Positions 46,001 to 58,600 of a DNA stretch of 64,000 nucleotides are shown one piece after another. Made by a program: the position numbers and the translations under genes. Within the stretch, counting starts at the first letter, position 1; every line of letters starts with the position of its first letter. Where the stretch lies: positions 22,033,201 to 22,097,200 of the forward strand of contig OZ038422.1 in the NCBI GenBank assembly GCA_964036155.1, given 5' to 3'. This stretch comes from Diploscapter coronatus (taxonomy: Eukaryota > Nematoda > Chromadorea > Rhabditida > Rhabditidae). The notes under the pieces were generated by a model. It worked only from the letters and a program-made list of their open reading frames with translations. It made no database searches and was not told the origin of the DNA.

Positions 46001-48606
46001 GTTGTCGGGTAAAATTGCGATTTTTTGAAAGAAAATAGTTTTCATTTAATTTCAGACTGCGATGTACGTCAAACGATCTACAATCTGCAGCTGCGAGCCG
46101 CTTCGGGAAATGACGCTGTCAAGGGAGGGGCCAAGAAGAATGTCGCTATTGTAAGCGTAATTTTTCGAAAAAGGCGAACCTGCTCAATTATTTTTTACTT
46201 CCAGAATCATGAGAATTTGACTATTTGCATAGATATTTCAGAGTTTTTGATCTTCTGATAGATTATCAAAATTAACAGATGAAAAAGTAAACGCATCTCT
46301 TTCACATATGTGCATATTTGAGGACGTATTCACAGCAGCCCGCAGAATGGTGGAAGGCGATGCGACTTTCGCAGAGCGGACTGAGCTGTTCTTCGTCGAT
46401 TACGGCATTATGCCTCTCTTCGTGCAGGAAAACTATGTCAACATGAAGAATCCAAAGCACTCGTACGTTTTAAAGAAGCTTTGAAAGAAGCGGATTATGT
46501 TTTCTTTTCCAGTAAATTGCAAGCCTTGAAAGGACTGCGCAAGGCGGCAGACTTCATTTCGCTGGGAGACCTCGTCGAGAAGAAGATTCGCTCTGAAAAC
46601 GCCTGGAAACTGCTCAATGAACAGGTTTGATTACTCTTAATTTTGTGATCAGATTCTATTTTTGGAGAATCCAAAATAATTAAAAATAACTGAATATCGA
46701 ATGAAAAATTGCAAATTTCTTTTATAAGGTACATTTTAGTCGATGTTCTCTGCCGCTTTCCCCTGCGCTGCGACAGGCGGCACATTCAAAGGACGACTGG
46801 AATTCCCAGCGTGGCTCGGCAAGAACTCCACGCAGGGCAAGAGGTTCAGACTGCTCAGACAGGTCGCTTCACACTCCCATCTCAAGTAAGGACATTTCAA
46901 ATAGAACTTGGATGAGAAGAAATATTTGGCCACCGTTGAAACAAACTAATTGAAAATGATAGGTTTAAATTTGTGAAATCGAAAAGTAGAAAAAAATGTT
47001 TTGGAATCGAATGACAAGAAATTATCTTTGCAAACAATTTTCTTAAGATAATTCATAAGCTTGTGGATATCTTCCCAGCTATACATTTATTTAGTAACTG
47101 CAGACGGTTTTACAGAATTCATAATGTTCTGCATTTTTCTACCTCAAAATATCAGATTCGATGTAACTAAAATATTCGCAAAGAAAAAATAAAATAAAAA
47201 TCACTTTTAGCCAGAAAGAAGCTATCAAAACGAACATGTTTTGACTTTTTGCCATCCTATATGAACATCCGTGTACAGGCACTTCCTGATATAATTTCCT
47301 AACCAAAATCTATTTCTTCGAATGGTTCGTCGAATCTGATAATGACTTTTCGTGCTCATTCAGTTTAAAGGGGTACTTGCTTCCCATTTTTGAGATTTTC
47401 AATGGTTACTTTTTGAACCAGAGTTTTCAGCCTCTACATTTAGTCACTCTTAATTTATGCATTTTCAGAGTGACAGGTAACGCAGCCTCCCTGGCCATGG
47501 ACTACCTGCCTGTGTGGAGAGAGCGACTCGTCGATCCACTCGTCAGGAAGGAAGCTGAGGGAGTCAGGTTTGTGCTTCCTTTGCAATGCATCGACCACAT
47601 CTGACTGATTGCAGTGACGTGATGAAGACGATTGTGGAGTACAACCTGATCAAGGACGACATGGACGCCATCGGGGAACTCGCCAACTGGCCCTGGCCCA
47701 ACAGAATCGATCCTACCTCTAAGATTCTTCCAAAGGTTACAAACTATGATATGTCTGAAAGGAATCAAGAATCTGTTTTACATCTTTCTTCTCTTCTCTT
47801 CTCTCAATGCTCATTCGCCATTTTTCTTTATCTTCTTGTCGTTTACCCGAAAATTCAGTAAGAATAAAACAGTAGGGTATTAACGACAGACCATGTGAAG
47901 AGAAAAATTGAATTCCTATCAGCTACAATTTGAAATAAGCCAAATAAGGAAAATGTTCAGGTGAAAGCCGCCCTGACTCGAGCAATCAACAAGGAGCATC
48001 GTCTTCTACCCTATGCCCTCGAAGACATTTCCAAGAAGCGAGGCGCAAAGAGCGAGCTGAAGATGGATGAGGAAGGCAATTGGATTGATGAAGACGACGA
48101 TGAGGAAGGTCGGTGTTGTTGAGATTTTAATCGGTTTTTTTTTTCTAAGCTGATAATCATGAAATAATATGTGGAAACAGGAGCAACTTTTCACGCTAGA
48201 CAATTTATTCCTTGCAGTAATAGAGAGTCTTCAAATTGCATCTGAAATAGTTTGCATTTCAGACGACGACGACGAAGATTCTGGAGGCAAATCGTCAGAA
48301 GTGGTAGTGAAGAAACCTGCAGCCGCGGGTACTTCTGGTTCGGCTTCGAGTAGAGGGGGCAGAGGAGCCAGTCGAGGGGCTGCCAGGGGAGGAGGAGGAG
48401 CCAAGGCTAGAGGTGGCGCAGGTAATATCATTCATACAATCCCTTCAAGTTGCGACATTGTGAAACTTCTGAATGCCTGGAATTGCCGAAAATTGGAATA
48501 GTTGAATATTTTTAAATGAATGAATGATGAATTACGTTTGTCTATTTTTACAGGATCAGGTTCGGCAGGAACAGGCCGTGGCCGTGGCAGAGGACGCGGC
48601 AAATAG
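43014..48606 (+). CDS. RFC1: Replication factor C large subunit, no BRCT (19 exons, about 690 aa)
   Basis: RFC1 is the large subunit of the AAA+ clamp loader that places PCNA on DNA. Exons: 43014-43104, 43733-43833, 43894-44004, 44321-44471, 44735-44806, 44958-45064, 45110-45179, 45420-45493, 45540-45683, 45930-46008, 46056-46150, 46323-46462, 46513-46624, 46740-46885, 47469-47567, 47615-47735, 47961-48108, 48263-48421, 48554-48606 (2073 nt, in phase). RFC box LPWVDKYKPKAVSQLVG, Walker A SGSPGVGKTT and Walker B LIMDEVDGM are intact. The RFC1 C-terminal domain follows (ELFFVDYGIMPLFVQENY, and KHSSKLQALKG at an exon junction). The tail is acidic, then RGG-like (GRGRGRGRGK). The N-terminus is only about 100 Lys/Ser-rich residues with no BRCT domain. 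The donor of exon 3 and the GAG acceptor before 46323 are my least certain junctions. Confidence 0.92.
43303..43623. repeat. Inverted repeat in RFC1 intron 1
   Basis: The left arm CAACATAGGAACTCGCAGAT (43303-43322), continuing CTTGATGAAATTT, is inverted at 43589-43623 (AGTTTCATCGAGATCTGCGA and on). The match runs about 33 bp with a 2-nt indel and few mismatches around a 250-nt centre. Likely a decayed MITE; no target duplication seen. Confidence 0.5.
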
Positions 48607-49090
48607 TTATTCTCTATTCTCACTCTGTAAATTGTACCTCGTAAAATGCTTCAACACTCATTATATCGACAGCTTGAAATCGCAGAACATATTAACATAA
48701 GTAATGGCGAAATAATGTGAGAAAAATATAATATCTCCTCCATCTACCTTGTTTCGAACGCGTCTCGTGTCTTGATATCTTGCGGTTTTCAAGTACCCCA
48801 TCGCTTTATTCTTTCTTTTATTCATTTCAGCGGATATTCATACTTTCGGGGTTTATTTCATTATTACTTTAACGGATCATCTTTGATATAGTCGGGTGAT
48901 TCCATTTATCTTTTTTATCGGTATTTATTCGTATGATCTCTTTCGTAAAATAAAATCATGTAATGTAAGAATATTTTTTCTCTTACAACGTTATCCTATC
49001 GGTTTATTCCAATGGTGGTAAAATTATCTTTAACTCGAACTTCAAAGATAAGAAGATTTTCTTTTAGACTAACATTTTCAGTAGCAGCAA
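48607..49090 (+). promoter_or_regulatory. RFC1-GEMIN7 intergenic region
   Basis: An AATAAA at 48949-48954 lies 127 nt upstream of the acceptor AACATTTTCAG ending at 49081, which is 9 nt before the GEMIN7 ATG. The rest is AT-rich with no feature seen. Confidence 0.45.
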
Positions 49091-49651
49091 ATGAGTTCCG
49101 TCGAGGACATACGAAGTGACCTGCGAGAGCGGTATTTGCGATTCCTCGCCACTATGGTTGGCAAAGAGGTTAAAATATTGAATTTTCTAAAATTCGCATT
49201 CAAAGGATCAGAAATTCTTTGATCAAATTCGTTACGGTTTAGAATTAATAATCGGAAATTTCGATGATTCTCATTTTTGTTTTGCTTTTCACTGGGTCTG
49301 GAAAGAAAACTTGTAACTTTTCTACTTGATATGTCTGGTTTTCAACCACTGCCCTGAATTCCAATTTCGACTCGGGTGTTACGAAAATGTTCAATTCGAT
49401 TCTTTTTCGGTATTTTTTAACATGTAAATCCGGAACTCTTCAGCTTTAAATGATTTCCCTCGATAATCTATAATTTCATTTCCTCATTTCCATTCTTTAA
49501 GGCCACAATAAACATGTACGAGCAGGTGAAGGTGTCTGGCCGTCTGCTCGGCAGCCAGTCGAGCAGCGACTGCCTGCTCTTCGCAAATCTCCAAACTCCC
49601 ATCGGAACTCTCCCTGCAGCTGCTCTCAGGTTTCATTTTACTCTTTATTGA
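49091..49651 (+). CDS. GEMIN7: Gemin7-like SMN-complex protein (2 exons, 75 aa)
   Basis: Gemin7 is an Sm-fold subunit of the SMN complex that assembles spliceosomal snRNPs. Exons 49091-49168 and 49502-49651 make 228 nt in phase. Recognition rests on RERYLRFLATMVGKE (matching the Gemin7 helix RxRYLRxxLxMVG), the following strand-rich segment (INMYEQVKVSGRLLG), and the hallmark LQTPIGTLPAAALR. If exon 2 reads on past the possible donor at 49630, it ends RFHFTLY and a TGA at 49649-49651, which would supply the last Sm strand. If it splices at that donor, it joins in phase to the METTL25-like exon at 49879 and would form a fusion protein. An AATAAA at 49766-49771 favours a separate gene. Confidence 0.7.
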
Positions 49652-49765
49652 AGCCCAAGCAAAAATTCAGATCGTCTGATATTATATCAATCAAATTCAA
49701 CGTCTAAGGACAACCTTCTCAAAGGATACGGGTTTAACTTGCGACTAACTTATATGAAAAATTTG

Positions 49766-49878
49766 AATAAATGTATTATTTCGACAATTCTTTAATCATG
49801 AATAGTTTGCAATGTTTTTATCATGAAATGTATCTTGAAGGATTTTGTTTAGCCCAATATGAAATTGTTTTCATTTAG
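49766..49878 (+). promoter_or_regulatory. GEMIN7 poly(A) signal and acceptor before METTL25
   Basis: AATAAA at 49766-49771 is followed after 107 nt by the acceptor GTTTTCATTTAG ending at 49878. A single A then precedes the ATG at 49880. The arrangement fits a downstream operon gene receiving a spliced leader, or an ordinary internal exon of a fusion gene. Confidence 0.4.
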
Positions 49879-49879
49879 A

Positions 49880-52557
49880 ATGAAGGATGTAGAAAGGAAA
49901 GAACTTTTGCGCGTGATCGAGCAATTCTCTTGGGTTGCAGATATCACGATGATGGACTATTTCGTGGATGATGTTTGGCAGAAGCTGCCCTCGTCTTGGA
50001 GAGAGTTCCTCAAGGATATGCAGGTACAATAATTGATTTTTTTTTCTAAATGATTCACTATTATTATTATTGATAAAGGTTTTGCTCTGTATTTTTTCAT
50101 GTGAAAATAACGAGAAGAAAGAAGGAATTGGATATCATCACTGTGATTTGTCTATTAAAATCACCATTTCAGCCTAATGACTGGTCTCATCTGCTATCCT
50201 ACGACATTGCTCCGCTGAAGCGAGTCCTTCCCCTGTCTCTTCTCTGCCTTCTCCGATTCTCCCGCTCACATTCCCTCGACAGGACTCCTCCTCAAGATCC
50301 TGGACAGATGATTCAGCATTTTCCCTCAACACCAATAGAGGTTTGAGTTTTAATCAAATGAGGTTGAACATTTTTCAATCATTTCAAGGTTGACAATATC
50401 AAAAAAAAAATCTTTGAATTCTATTCGTAAAATTTTCAGTTGGAATTGTCGGACAGTTTCACTTTAACTCCAAAATCCCTGCAGTCAAGGATCAAATTGA
50501 AGAAGCAGCACGAAATCGACAGGATTCTTGAACTGATTCGGGTCATTCTGCAGGTTGCTGAGAGTAGAGGTGAAAATTTGTGATTGATCATGACTAGCTT
50601 GTTGGCTAGAGCAATGAAAAATAATCTGTCAAGATGTCATCGTTTGAACTTTCAAATTGAAGACAAGAATACTCGCTTTTCATTTTGTTTTCTTTTTGAA
50701 AAGATAAAGGACGAGATTCAGGGCTTAAAATTTTTGACACGGGTGTCATATTGAAACTGAAGTGTCAGTGTCAACAATTTTAAGTTCTTGCGAGATTGTC
50801 CTTTCTTTACTCCTTCTACATAGAGATCAAATGATAATTTCAGGAAATCGAATAGAGCGAATAGTGGATGTCGGTGCAGGAATCGGCCACTTGTCTCGAA
50901 TGATTGCAGTTCACTTCCCCCATCTTCGGATCGAGGCCATAGAGGGAGAGAGCACAGCAAGTCCAACTTATTTCGAGCTTGAATTTCATTATTCCCTCCT
51001 TTTAGTTCGATGAAAAGGCGCGATATCTCGATGACAACATGAAGAGACGGGTAGAACTCAATCAACCTATCAGGTACTTTAATACAAATTAAAAACGAGA
51101 TAGATGGAATACAATTTCGAAACAAAATTTCATTCGAAGTTAGAAACGTGAAATTTGTTTAACCTCGATGTTGTTCAGAATTTCATCTCTCATGCTTTTC
51201 AACACTTTCGCGGTTTTCCAACGGTTCATTTCAGAAGTGTCCAGTTCCTGAAATGCAATGGCAATGATGCAGACACAATTGGATCAGAGGAAAGTGGCTC
51301 CAAAACGCTGCTGATCGGTCTGCACTCGTGCGGCGACCTATCTCCCACCTCCATACGCAACTTCCTTTCCTGCACTTCCGCTTCTGCTCTGCTTCTCTTC
51401 GGCTGCTGCTATCACAAACTCTCGCCTTACAAATACGGCCAAAACGATCAGACTACAGTACATTCTGATGATCCACAAAATCAGGCATTTTTTTTAGGTA
51501 CATGACTTTTTTATCTTTCATTTTCAGAAAGAAACGTTTGGATTTCCGATGAGCAAAGCGTTCAGTTCAGTTCAATTTTCTTATGCAGCACGGGAATTGG
51601 CCTGTCATTCCATCGAGTCTTTCGCGAAAGATTTGGAGAAGAATGTAAGGGATCAGTTTTTTATCGAGATTTTTCCCTGTTTGTTTATACTTTTCGCCAA
51701 CAAGTAATTTGGAAACCTCGAGTCTCCGAGACATGAGAAATAAGATGTGGAATGGTAGGGAAAAGAGCCATTTCCTACACTATTTCACATAGCTTGATGA
51801 CTTTAGATTTTCAGTTTACCAATGAATATGAATTGTGAAAACAGGTATAGCTTTTTAGAAAATTATTCATCTTTCCCTCAAACTATCGATTTTCAGGATT
51901 TGTCCGGGCCAATTAGTCGAACATACAGAGCGGCTCTAGAGCAGATCATCCAACACGCACACCCGGGCAGTGAGAAGCAAATGAAAACAACGCCTGTCAA
52001 CAAGCCGTTCAGACTGACGTTTGAAGACTACGCGAACAAGGCACTCGATCATGAGCAGCAACTACTGGATGAGATTCGGAATCATGTAACGAAGCGATAT
52101 TTCTTGAATAATGAATCACTATTTCATTTCGATGAAAAGACGATGTGTAGATATGAATTACTGAGAAGATGGTATCTAAAAACTTTATACTCTATCAGAT
52201 TATCAATTCGTATCATTCATCTTCGATTCTCAACAATGTCTTTATGGAAATGTTTCAAAATACTAGAGATAGATACGATTTACACGGAAATTCCTATTTA
52301 TCGCTAAAATTGAAATGCTCCCTTTACAGCTGCCCTGTGCAACCTGCAGCCCGATGACTACCCGGCTCCATGAGCATGCTACAGGCATGATGTCCGCCCA
52401 CTGCCTCCGCCTGCTCATGGCTCCCCTCATCGAATCGGCCATAATTCAGGATCGAATCGCATTTCTGCGGGAAAACAGCCAGCCACTTTCATTCTGTCTA
52501 CCTCTTTTCGACCCTCTCGTTTCACCGAGGAATTTTGCAATCGTCGCTTTCAAATAA
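49880..52557 (+). CDS. METTL25: METTL25/RRNAD1-like methyltransferase (9 exons, 459 aa)
   Basis: A predicted SAM-dependent methyltransferase of the METTL25 family; its substrate is not known. Exons: 49880-50023, 50173-50340, 50440-50569, 50844-50956, 51006-51073, 51235-51457, 51528-51644, 51897-52085, 52330-52557 (1380 nt, in phase). Evidence: the N-terminal VIEQFSWVADITMMDYFVDD with LPSSWREFL; SAM-binding IVDVGAGIGHLSRM (about residues 153-167); IGLHSCGDLSPTSIRNF; the family's GCCYHKLS; then GFPMSKAF, YAARELACHSIES, and the C-terminal FDPLVSPRNFAIVAFK. The intron at 50957-51005 has a GCAAGT donor (GC-AG). The exact start of the last exon is less certain. The poly(A) hexamer AATAAA overlaps the stop codon, and the next gene's ATG is only 118 nt on. 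Confidence 0.88.
50957..51005 (+). other. GC-AG intron in METTL25-like gene (49 nt)
   Basis: Donor ACA|GCAAGT and acceptor CCTTTTAG keep the frame (EGEST then FDEKARYLDD). No GT donor nearby preserves the frame. It is the second GC-AG intron in the window. Confidence 0.65.
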
Positions 52558-52674
52558 ATAAAGAATTTTATCCTAGTTTGATCCGTTTTGATCATTATTT
52601 TGTTCAGTTTTCAATGGAATATTTAGTTATTTTGGCTACTTGCTCTTTTATGCAATAATTTTCAGGGAATCAAA
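52558..52674 (+). promoter_or_regulatory. METTL25-RTEL1 intercistronic region (117 nt)
   Basis: It holds an AATAAA beginning at the METTL25 stop codon, then T-rich DNA and an acceptor AATAATTTTCAG ending at 52665, 9 nt before the RTEL1 ATG. The compactness leaves little room for an independent promoter and is the best single case for a polycistronic transcript. Confidence 0.55.
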
Positions 52675-55600
52675 ATGGTTCAAGTAGAGGACATCGACGT
52701 GAAGTTCCCCTACGAGCCGTACGAATGTCAGATGAAAATGATGCGGGAAGTCATCAGGGGACTCAACAATGTGAGTGGAATGAAGAAATTAAAAAAAAAA
52801 ATTAGGAATGATATGTGGTTAGAAAAGATCATATCAGGACATTTTGAAATTTCAAAGAATAGGTCGAGAAGTCCGTATTTCATGATTATTCAATTGAGAA
52901 CACCATCTTCAAAAATCAATCGAATATGTCAATTTCGTTCAGAAATGGGACGTGGTAATCGAGAGCCCGACAGGCACGGGCAAGACGATCGCTTTGCTCT
53001 GCAGTGCACTGGCCTGGCAGGAGAGTAACTCGCTCCAGATCAAGAAGGAGTTGCAATTGCAGAGTTTGTCTAATTTGAGCGACTTGTTCAATTCCTAGGA
53101 ATTTAGAGATCACAGGCAATCAGCCCTCGCAGGATTCCGTTCTGCCCGGAATGAAGACCGTCCCGCAGATCTTCTACTGCTCGAGGACGCACAGCCAGCT
53201 GAAACAAGTCGTCAAGCAGTTCAACTCTTCCAGCTACAAGACCAGGTAACTCACCTAATTTATTAATTATGGAAAGCACGATGCTTTTTAAAAACAACGT
53301 TTTTCTCCTTTACAGTCAGAAAAAGTAGCATCGTAATATCTCTATTGGTGAAAGAGGCTAGGGTTTGGTAGGAACATCAATTTTTTCTTATACTATTTTG
53401 TATGCAACGATACAATTACTTTTCCAAGTTGTCTTTTTCAGTACATAATTTGAGTGTGTTGAGAGAACGCATAATGGAAAGTACTATGCACGGCGATTCC
53501 TCGCTAACAGTGAGGCACTCCTTACCCTTGCCTCTCTTCTCACACTTGTTCGCGAGATACGAGGGAAGAAAAGAGCTCGAAAAGGGAAAGAAAAACCCTG
53601 TAGTATTGAATTTATGCTTGAAAATGACACCAAAGATGTAAATCGGCCTAAACGATCAAAGTCGGCGCGTCTGCATCTTCAACACTACTACTCTCCCATT
53701 CTCTTACTGTTAGCGAGCAATCGCCATATATGGAGAAAAGATACGCTTCGTCATCAATTCAAGATCATTCCGCCAAAAATCTTGAATGCGAAATTTCAAT
53801 TCTTTCTATTCAGAGCAACGACGAGCATTTTGGCGTCCAGAGACAATCTCTGCAATTCCACATCGGCCATAAAACCGACAAATGATGCGCTTCTGGTGAG
53901 CGAGCATAAATCAAGATTAGAAGAAAACTACTCTATAAGGGAACTTAGTGAAATGACAGATCGACGAAATCCTTCTCTTTTCTCACTATTTCTCCCATTC
54001 TCGTTCTTTTCCTTTAGTTTCGAATTTCTAAATATCGAATATCGAGTTCCTTCATGCCATCATTGCATAATTTAGTAACTGCCAAATCTGAATACAATAG
54101 AATTTCAGCAAGCCTTCTGCTCTTCTGTGCGTAAGAAACATGCCTGTGAGGAGTACAACAATTTGGAAGGTTCGTTTTCTAGCTTTTATCCAATGGCCGC
54201 AAGTCTTTGTTCAGGAGCAGATACGGACACTCTGAAGGCGAACTACAAGTATATGGAAGAATGCCTGGACATTGAAGAGCTCACCACCATTGCTTCCAAA
54301 CACAGGTAATTTTCCTCTTTTATTATTGATCGTCAGATTCTCCCTATTTTCGTTTATAGAAAGCCTTCAAGTTTGCAGAAAGGAAATAAGAAAAATGAAA
54401 GTGTTTGTGATTTTGAACTTTATATATAATTACGAACATAAGTTTGGAGGAACTCATTATTCTTTAAATACCTGAATTTTGAGAATTTCTGTAATCAATC
54501 TGCATGAAAATTAACAGATTTTAGATGACATCGAGTGGAATTGTAACCCAAAATTTCATGCCTATTGATTCAACAAAATTTCCGAATTCAGTCATTTTTT
54601 ATATCATACAATGTTCCAAATTTTTGTGCGCCATTGTTTGAGTACTGTGAGAGCATGAATGTAGAGGAATAATGAGAGACTCCAGTTTATTTTATCTATT
54701 TAAAGTTAAAACCACTTGATAGAAAATATGGATAGCTTTGACCATCAAATGTTCAGACAATGTTCATATTATCTGAGTCGTCACATGTCAAAGGAGGCTA
54801 ACCTCGTGCTGCTGCCCTACAACTACCTCATCAATGTGGGGATGATGCAGGCTTTCGACTTGCAGCTCAACGGGGCCATTGTCATTTTCGATGAGGCACA
54901 CAACTTGGTAGGGTTTTTCTTATTGAAAGTGGCTGCGCAAAGTTTCTACTTCGAAAGAAATATTCCTTGTTTTAACTCTTAAGTTCGAGTTTGTTTAATT
55001 TCTGAAGTTTCACATTTTCATTATTAAACTAGTGAATTTTTGCCTTCCAGGAATCGCAATGCGAGGAAGAAGCCTCGACTTCGATCAGCACGACGGTCAT
55101 CGGTAGGGCCATCGAGGAAATGCAGCAGGCCATTCTTCTCGCGCAGACTCAAATCGAGGAGGATAGACTCGAGGCTGTCAGTTATTTATTGTTCAACTAC
55201 ATATTTTAATGGATGTAGTATGCGATTTGTGATAAAATTGTCCAAATTTGAAAATAGCTAATCGAGTATTCTTCACTAAAATTTTTTTTATAAATCGCCC
55301 TTCATCCATTTCTAACTACTGTAGTGATGCAAGTATGCAGTTCATATCAATAAGAGATTGGTGAAAAGAGATGCTCAACTAAACTGTAATGTTTTAGAAC
55401 AAGACACAGATTCTGATACCCATTCTTTTCGTAACTTCAACACCTTTTCAGGATATTTCCGAGCAACCATTCCAAGGCAAAGACAAGAAGGAGAAGAACA
55501 CCATTTTCAATGTTGGAGAGGCTGGTGGATTGCTGGGTATTTTAGCTGGGAAAAAAGTTGATTGGAAATGACGAAACGATTGCAGACAGACTGTTCAAAC

Positions 55601-58600
55601 TTGAAGCAGAGATCATCAAAACTTATCACAAATACAAGAAGGAGGCTGGACCACAGACGGCAGATCATGTCGCTAATTTCATGCCTGGTTCGGATAGCGA
55701 ATGCGTAAGAATGAACGATGGTGATTACTGTAGATGATTGACGTATGAATTGCAGGCCTTGGAGGGCAGAGTGATGATGCAAATCCTCGAAAATGCACAG
55801 GTCGACATTGGAGCTAGCGGCAAGATGACCAATCTATTCGATACAATCGCGGAATATCTCGAATCCAAAGGTGGGTGATTTTTTGCATAAATATTCTATG
55901 GTAAGGAAGTTTGCCTAGGTCTGGTTCTGAATGATTTTTCCCTGATATAACATTATTTGAGTCAATTTTTATTTGACTATTCGAATTCCAGAGAATCCCT
56001 CATTGGACGGCAAATTCATCCGTGCAGTGTCGAACTTCTTCTCGATCATCTGCTCGACGCACTGCGCAGCCATCGCCATGATCATGCACAACCAGGACAA
56101 CTCACAGCCCGCTCCGAGTCGGTTCGTCGTCATCCTCAATCATTTCTTCATTCTCTCCAATTTCTTGTAGTTCTTCAAACTCCTCCTCTATATTCAGATC
56201 TCAATCTGCAAAGAAGTTCGGCACATGTCTGGACGTGGCGAAGCACTACAAACTGCACATCAATGCGAAGAAGACCTCTAAGGAAGAAGTGGGCAAAGTC
56301 AAGATTCACGGCAAGGACGACGATGATTTGGAGGTGAGAATGGATATTTTCGTTCGAATTTCCTTTAATTGAGATTTTAATCGTACCTGTTTAAAGAAAA
56401 CGTATATTTCTAGTTTGTAAACCCCTTTCTAAAATAAGTGAGTACTTTGGTAATGTCGGAGGGAAATAAACGGAGATCTCTCCCTATTCTCCTTTTCGTG
56501 GAATGTGACTTGCGTTCATTCCCATCCGACAATAACGAAGACTATTAGAGTAGAGGAATAGCACGTCGCAAAATACTCATTTTGATTTTTTGTTGCAAAT
56601 TTTCATTGAGTTTGTTGCTAAGTTGACTGTTCCAGGTCATCATCAACTACATGTGCTTCACAGCCGTGCCGACCATGCGATTCCTCAAGCTGAAGGGAGT
56701 TCGTTCTGTCATCACTGCCTCTGGCACGCTAGCTCCTCTCGATCTCTTCACAAGCAACCTCGGACTGTAAGTGAAACTTACGATTCAGTTCTGATACAAC
56801 ATCTAAAGAACGATATGATGAGATTCTTGGCATCTGCATAACCGGCTAAACTTTATTATGAGACATAATTATAGCTAATGGTTTTTATAATTGGACGTAG
56901 GATCGTAGATTTGAATAGGCTGCAAGGGCTTATAGATACGAAGATTTTTACAGTGCAGATGTTGCCCCTTCGGTATTTTCAAACCAACAACGACCCTGCA
57001 TTCTATTATAAAGCCAAGCTAACAGATCTCGTATAGAAAGCGATGCTAAATTATGCACATTTTCTAAGAATTTATCAAATTAGTGCAAATGAGCGAATCA
57101 GTTTTCGAAGAGTTGCTAGAACCTGCATTTCAATCGTTCTCGTTCAGGAACTTTGGGTCGACCCTGGAGAACATGCACGTTGCGAAGCCGAATCAGCTGA
57201 TTTGCGGCAAAATCGGCCTGGCCCCAACTGGCAAGCAGCTCATGGGCACTGCTTCTGCGTTAGTCCATCTATTTGATTCAAACGAACCAATCTAATTCTT
57301 CCAGTTCAACTCCTGAGTACTACTCTGCAATTGTGAAGTGCCTGCTGGAGATGGAGAAAATCGTGCCTCAGGGAATGCTCGTCTTCTTCAAGTCCAAGGA
57401 TGCCATATTCAAAGCGAATCAGGTACTTTATTTGATAAGGTTGATTAAAAACTTACAATCATATCCTTCTTTTCTTGATCGCTGTGTTAAGTTTCATCCG
57501 TATAAATGTATGAATTTCCAGGCCTACAACATGCTGACTTCGCACGGCACCTATGCGAGAAAGAAACTGTTCGTGGAGCCTGACAGAGCGGTAAAATTAT
57601 CAGTTTTGAAGAGCTGATTTAAACATTTTTTCAGGGACTTGTGCCTTCGATGCTTGTTGGCTACAGAAAGGGTTGTGCAACGAAGGAAGGAGCGATGCTG
57701 TTTGCTGTGATGAGAGGCAGGGTAGGTTGATTATCTCTCGTCAATGACCCTGTTTATAGCTCTAAAGTAAGGCATTTTTCACCTCACTGCCATGCTTTCA
57801 TGATTTTTTTCTTCTGAAAACACTGAAATTGAAGTCATGAGCAAATAGTTTTGTCTAACGATGCAATTACTTGCAGATGAGCGAAGGCATAGACTTTGCT
57901 GACTGTGAGTCGCGTGCCGTTGTGATCGTCAGTCTGCCCTACATGAATCTCGGCAGTGAAAGGGTCAAACTCAAAAGGCTGCATTTGGAGAAGATTAGGA
58001 GGGGAGATGTAAGGATTTTTTGTATTTCTTGAAGAAATATAAAAATTTCAGGGTGAGAAATGGTACGCGATGGATGCACAGAGGACGACCAATCAGGTAT
58101 TCAAGTTCAACTTGGAAGTAATGCAGGCAAAATAGTATTAGAAATGAAAACTGCAAGTCACTTTTTAGCCTTTCCATTTATTTCAAATTCAATACTACGT
58201 TGCCATGTTCTTTTTTTCTAGATTGCCATATTCTGATTTGACTGACATTTTATTTTGTCAATTTCAGTCGATAGGCCGTGTGCTTCGTCATGCAAATGAT
58301 TTCGGTGTTGTTGCTCTGTTGGATCAGAGGTATATTTGCAATTTATCATCTGCCCTAAAGTTCTTGCTTCAGATTCGTAACGCAGGCGAATCACGCGTTC
58401 CCGAAATGGGTGCATCCTTCTATCAAAAGTTATGGCAAATTCGAGGATTACACCAACGATCTGAGTGCCTTCTTCAAGCAGCACGACTGCAGCGTCGCTC
58501 TGCAACCAGTTATTCAGCTTTTTATCTCAACTCACAAAATCATTAAAATCGTTCAGCGCAACGACACTTCTGTGACCAGAACGAGAGCCACTATTCCTTC

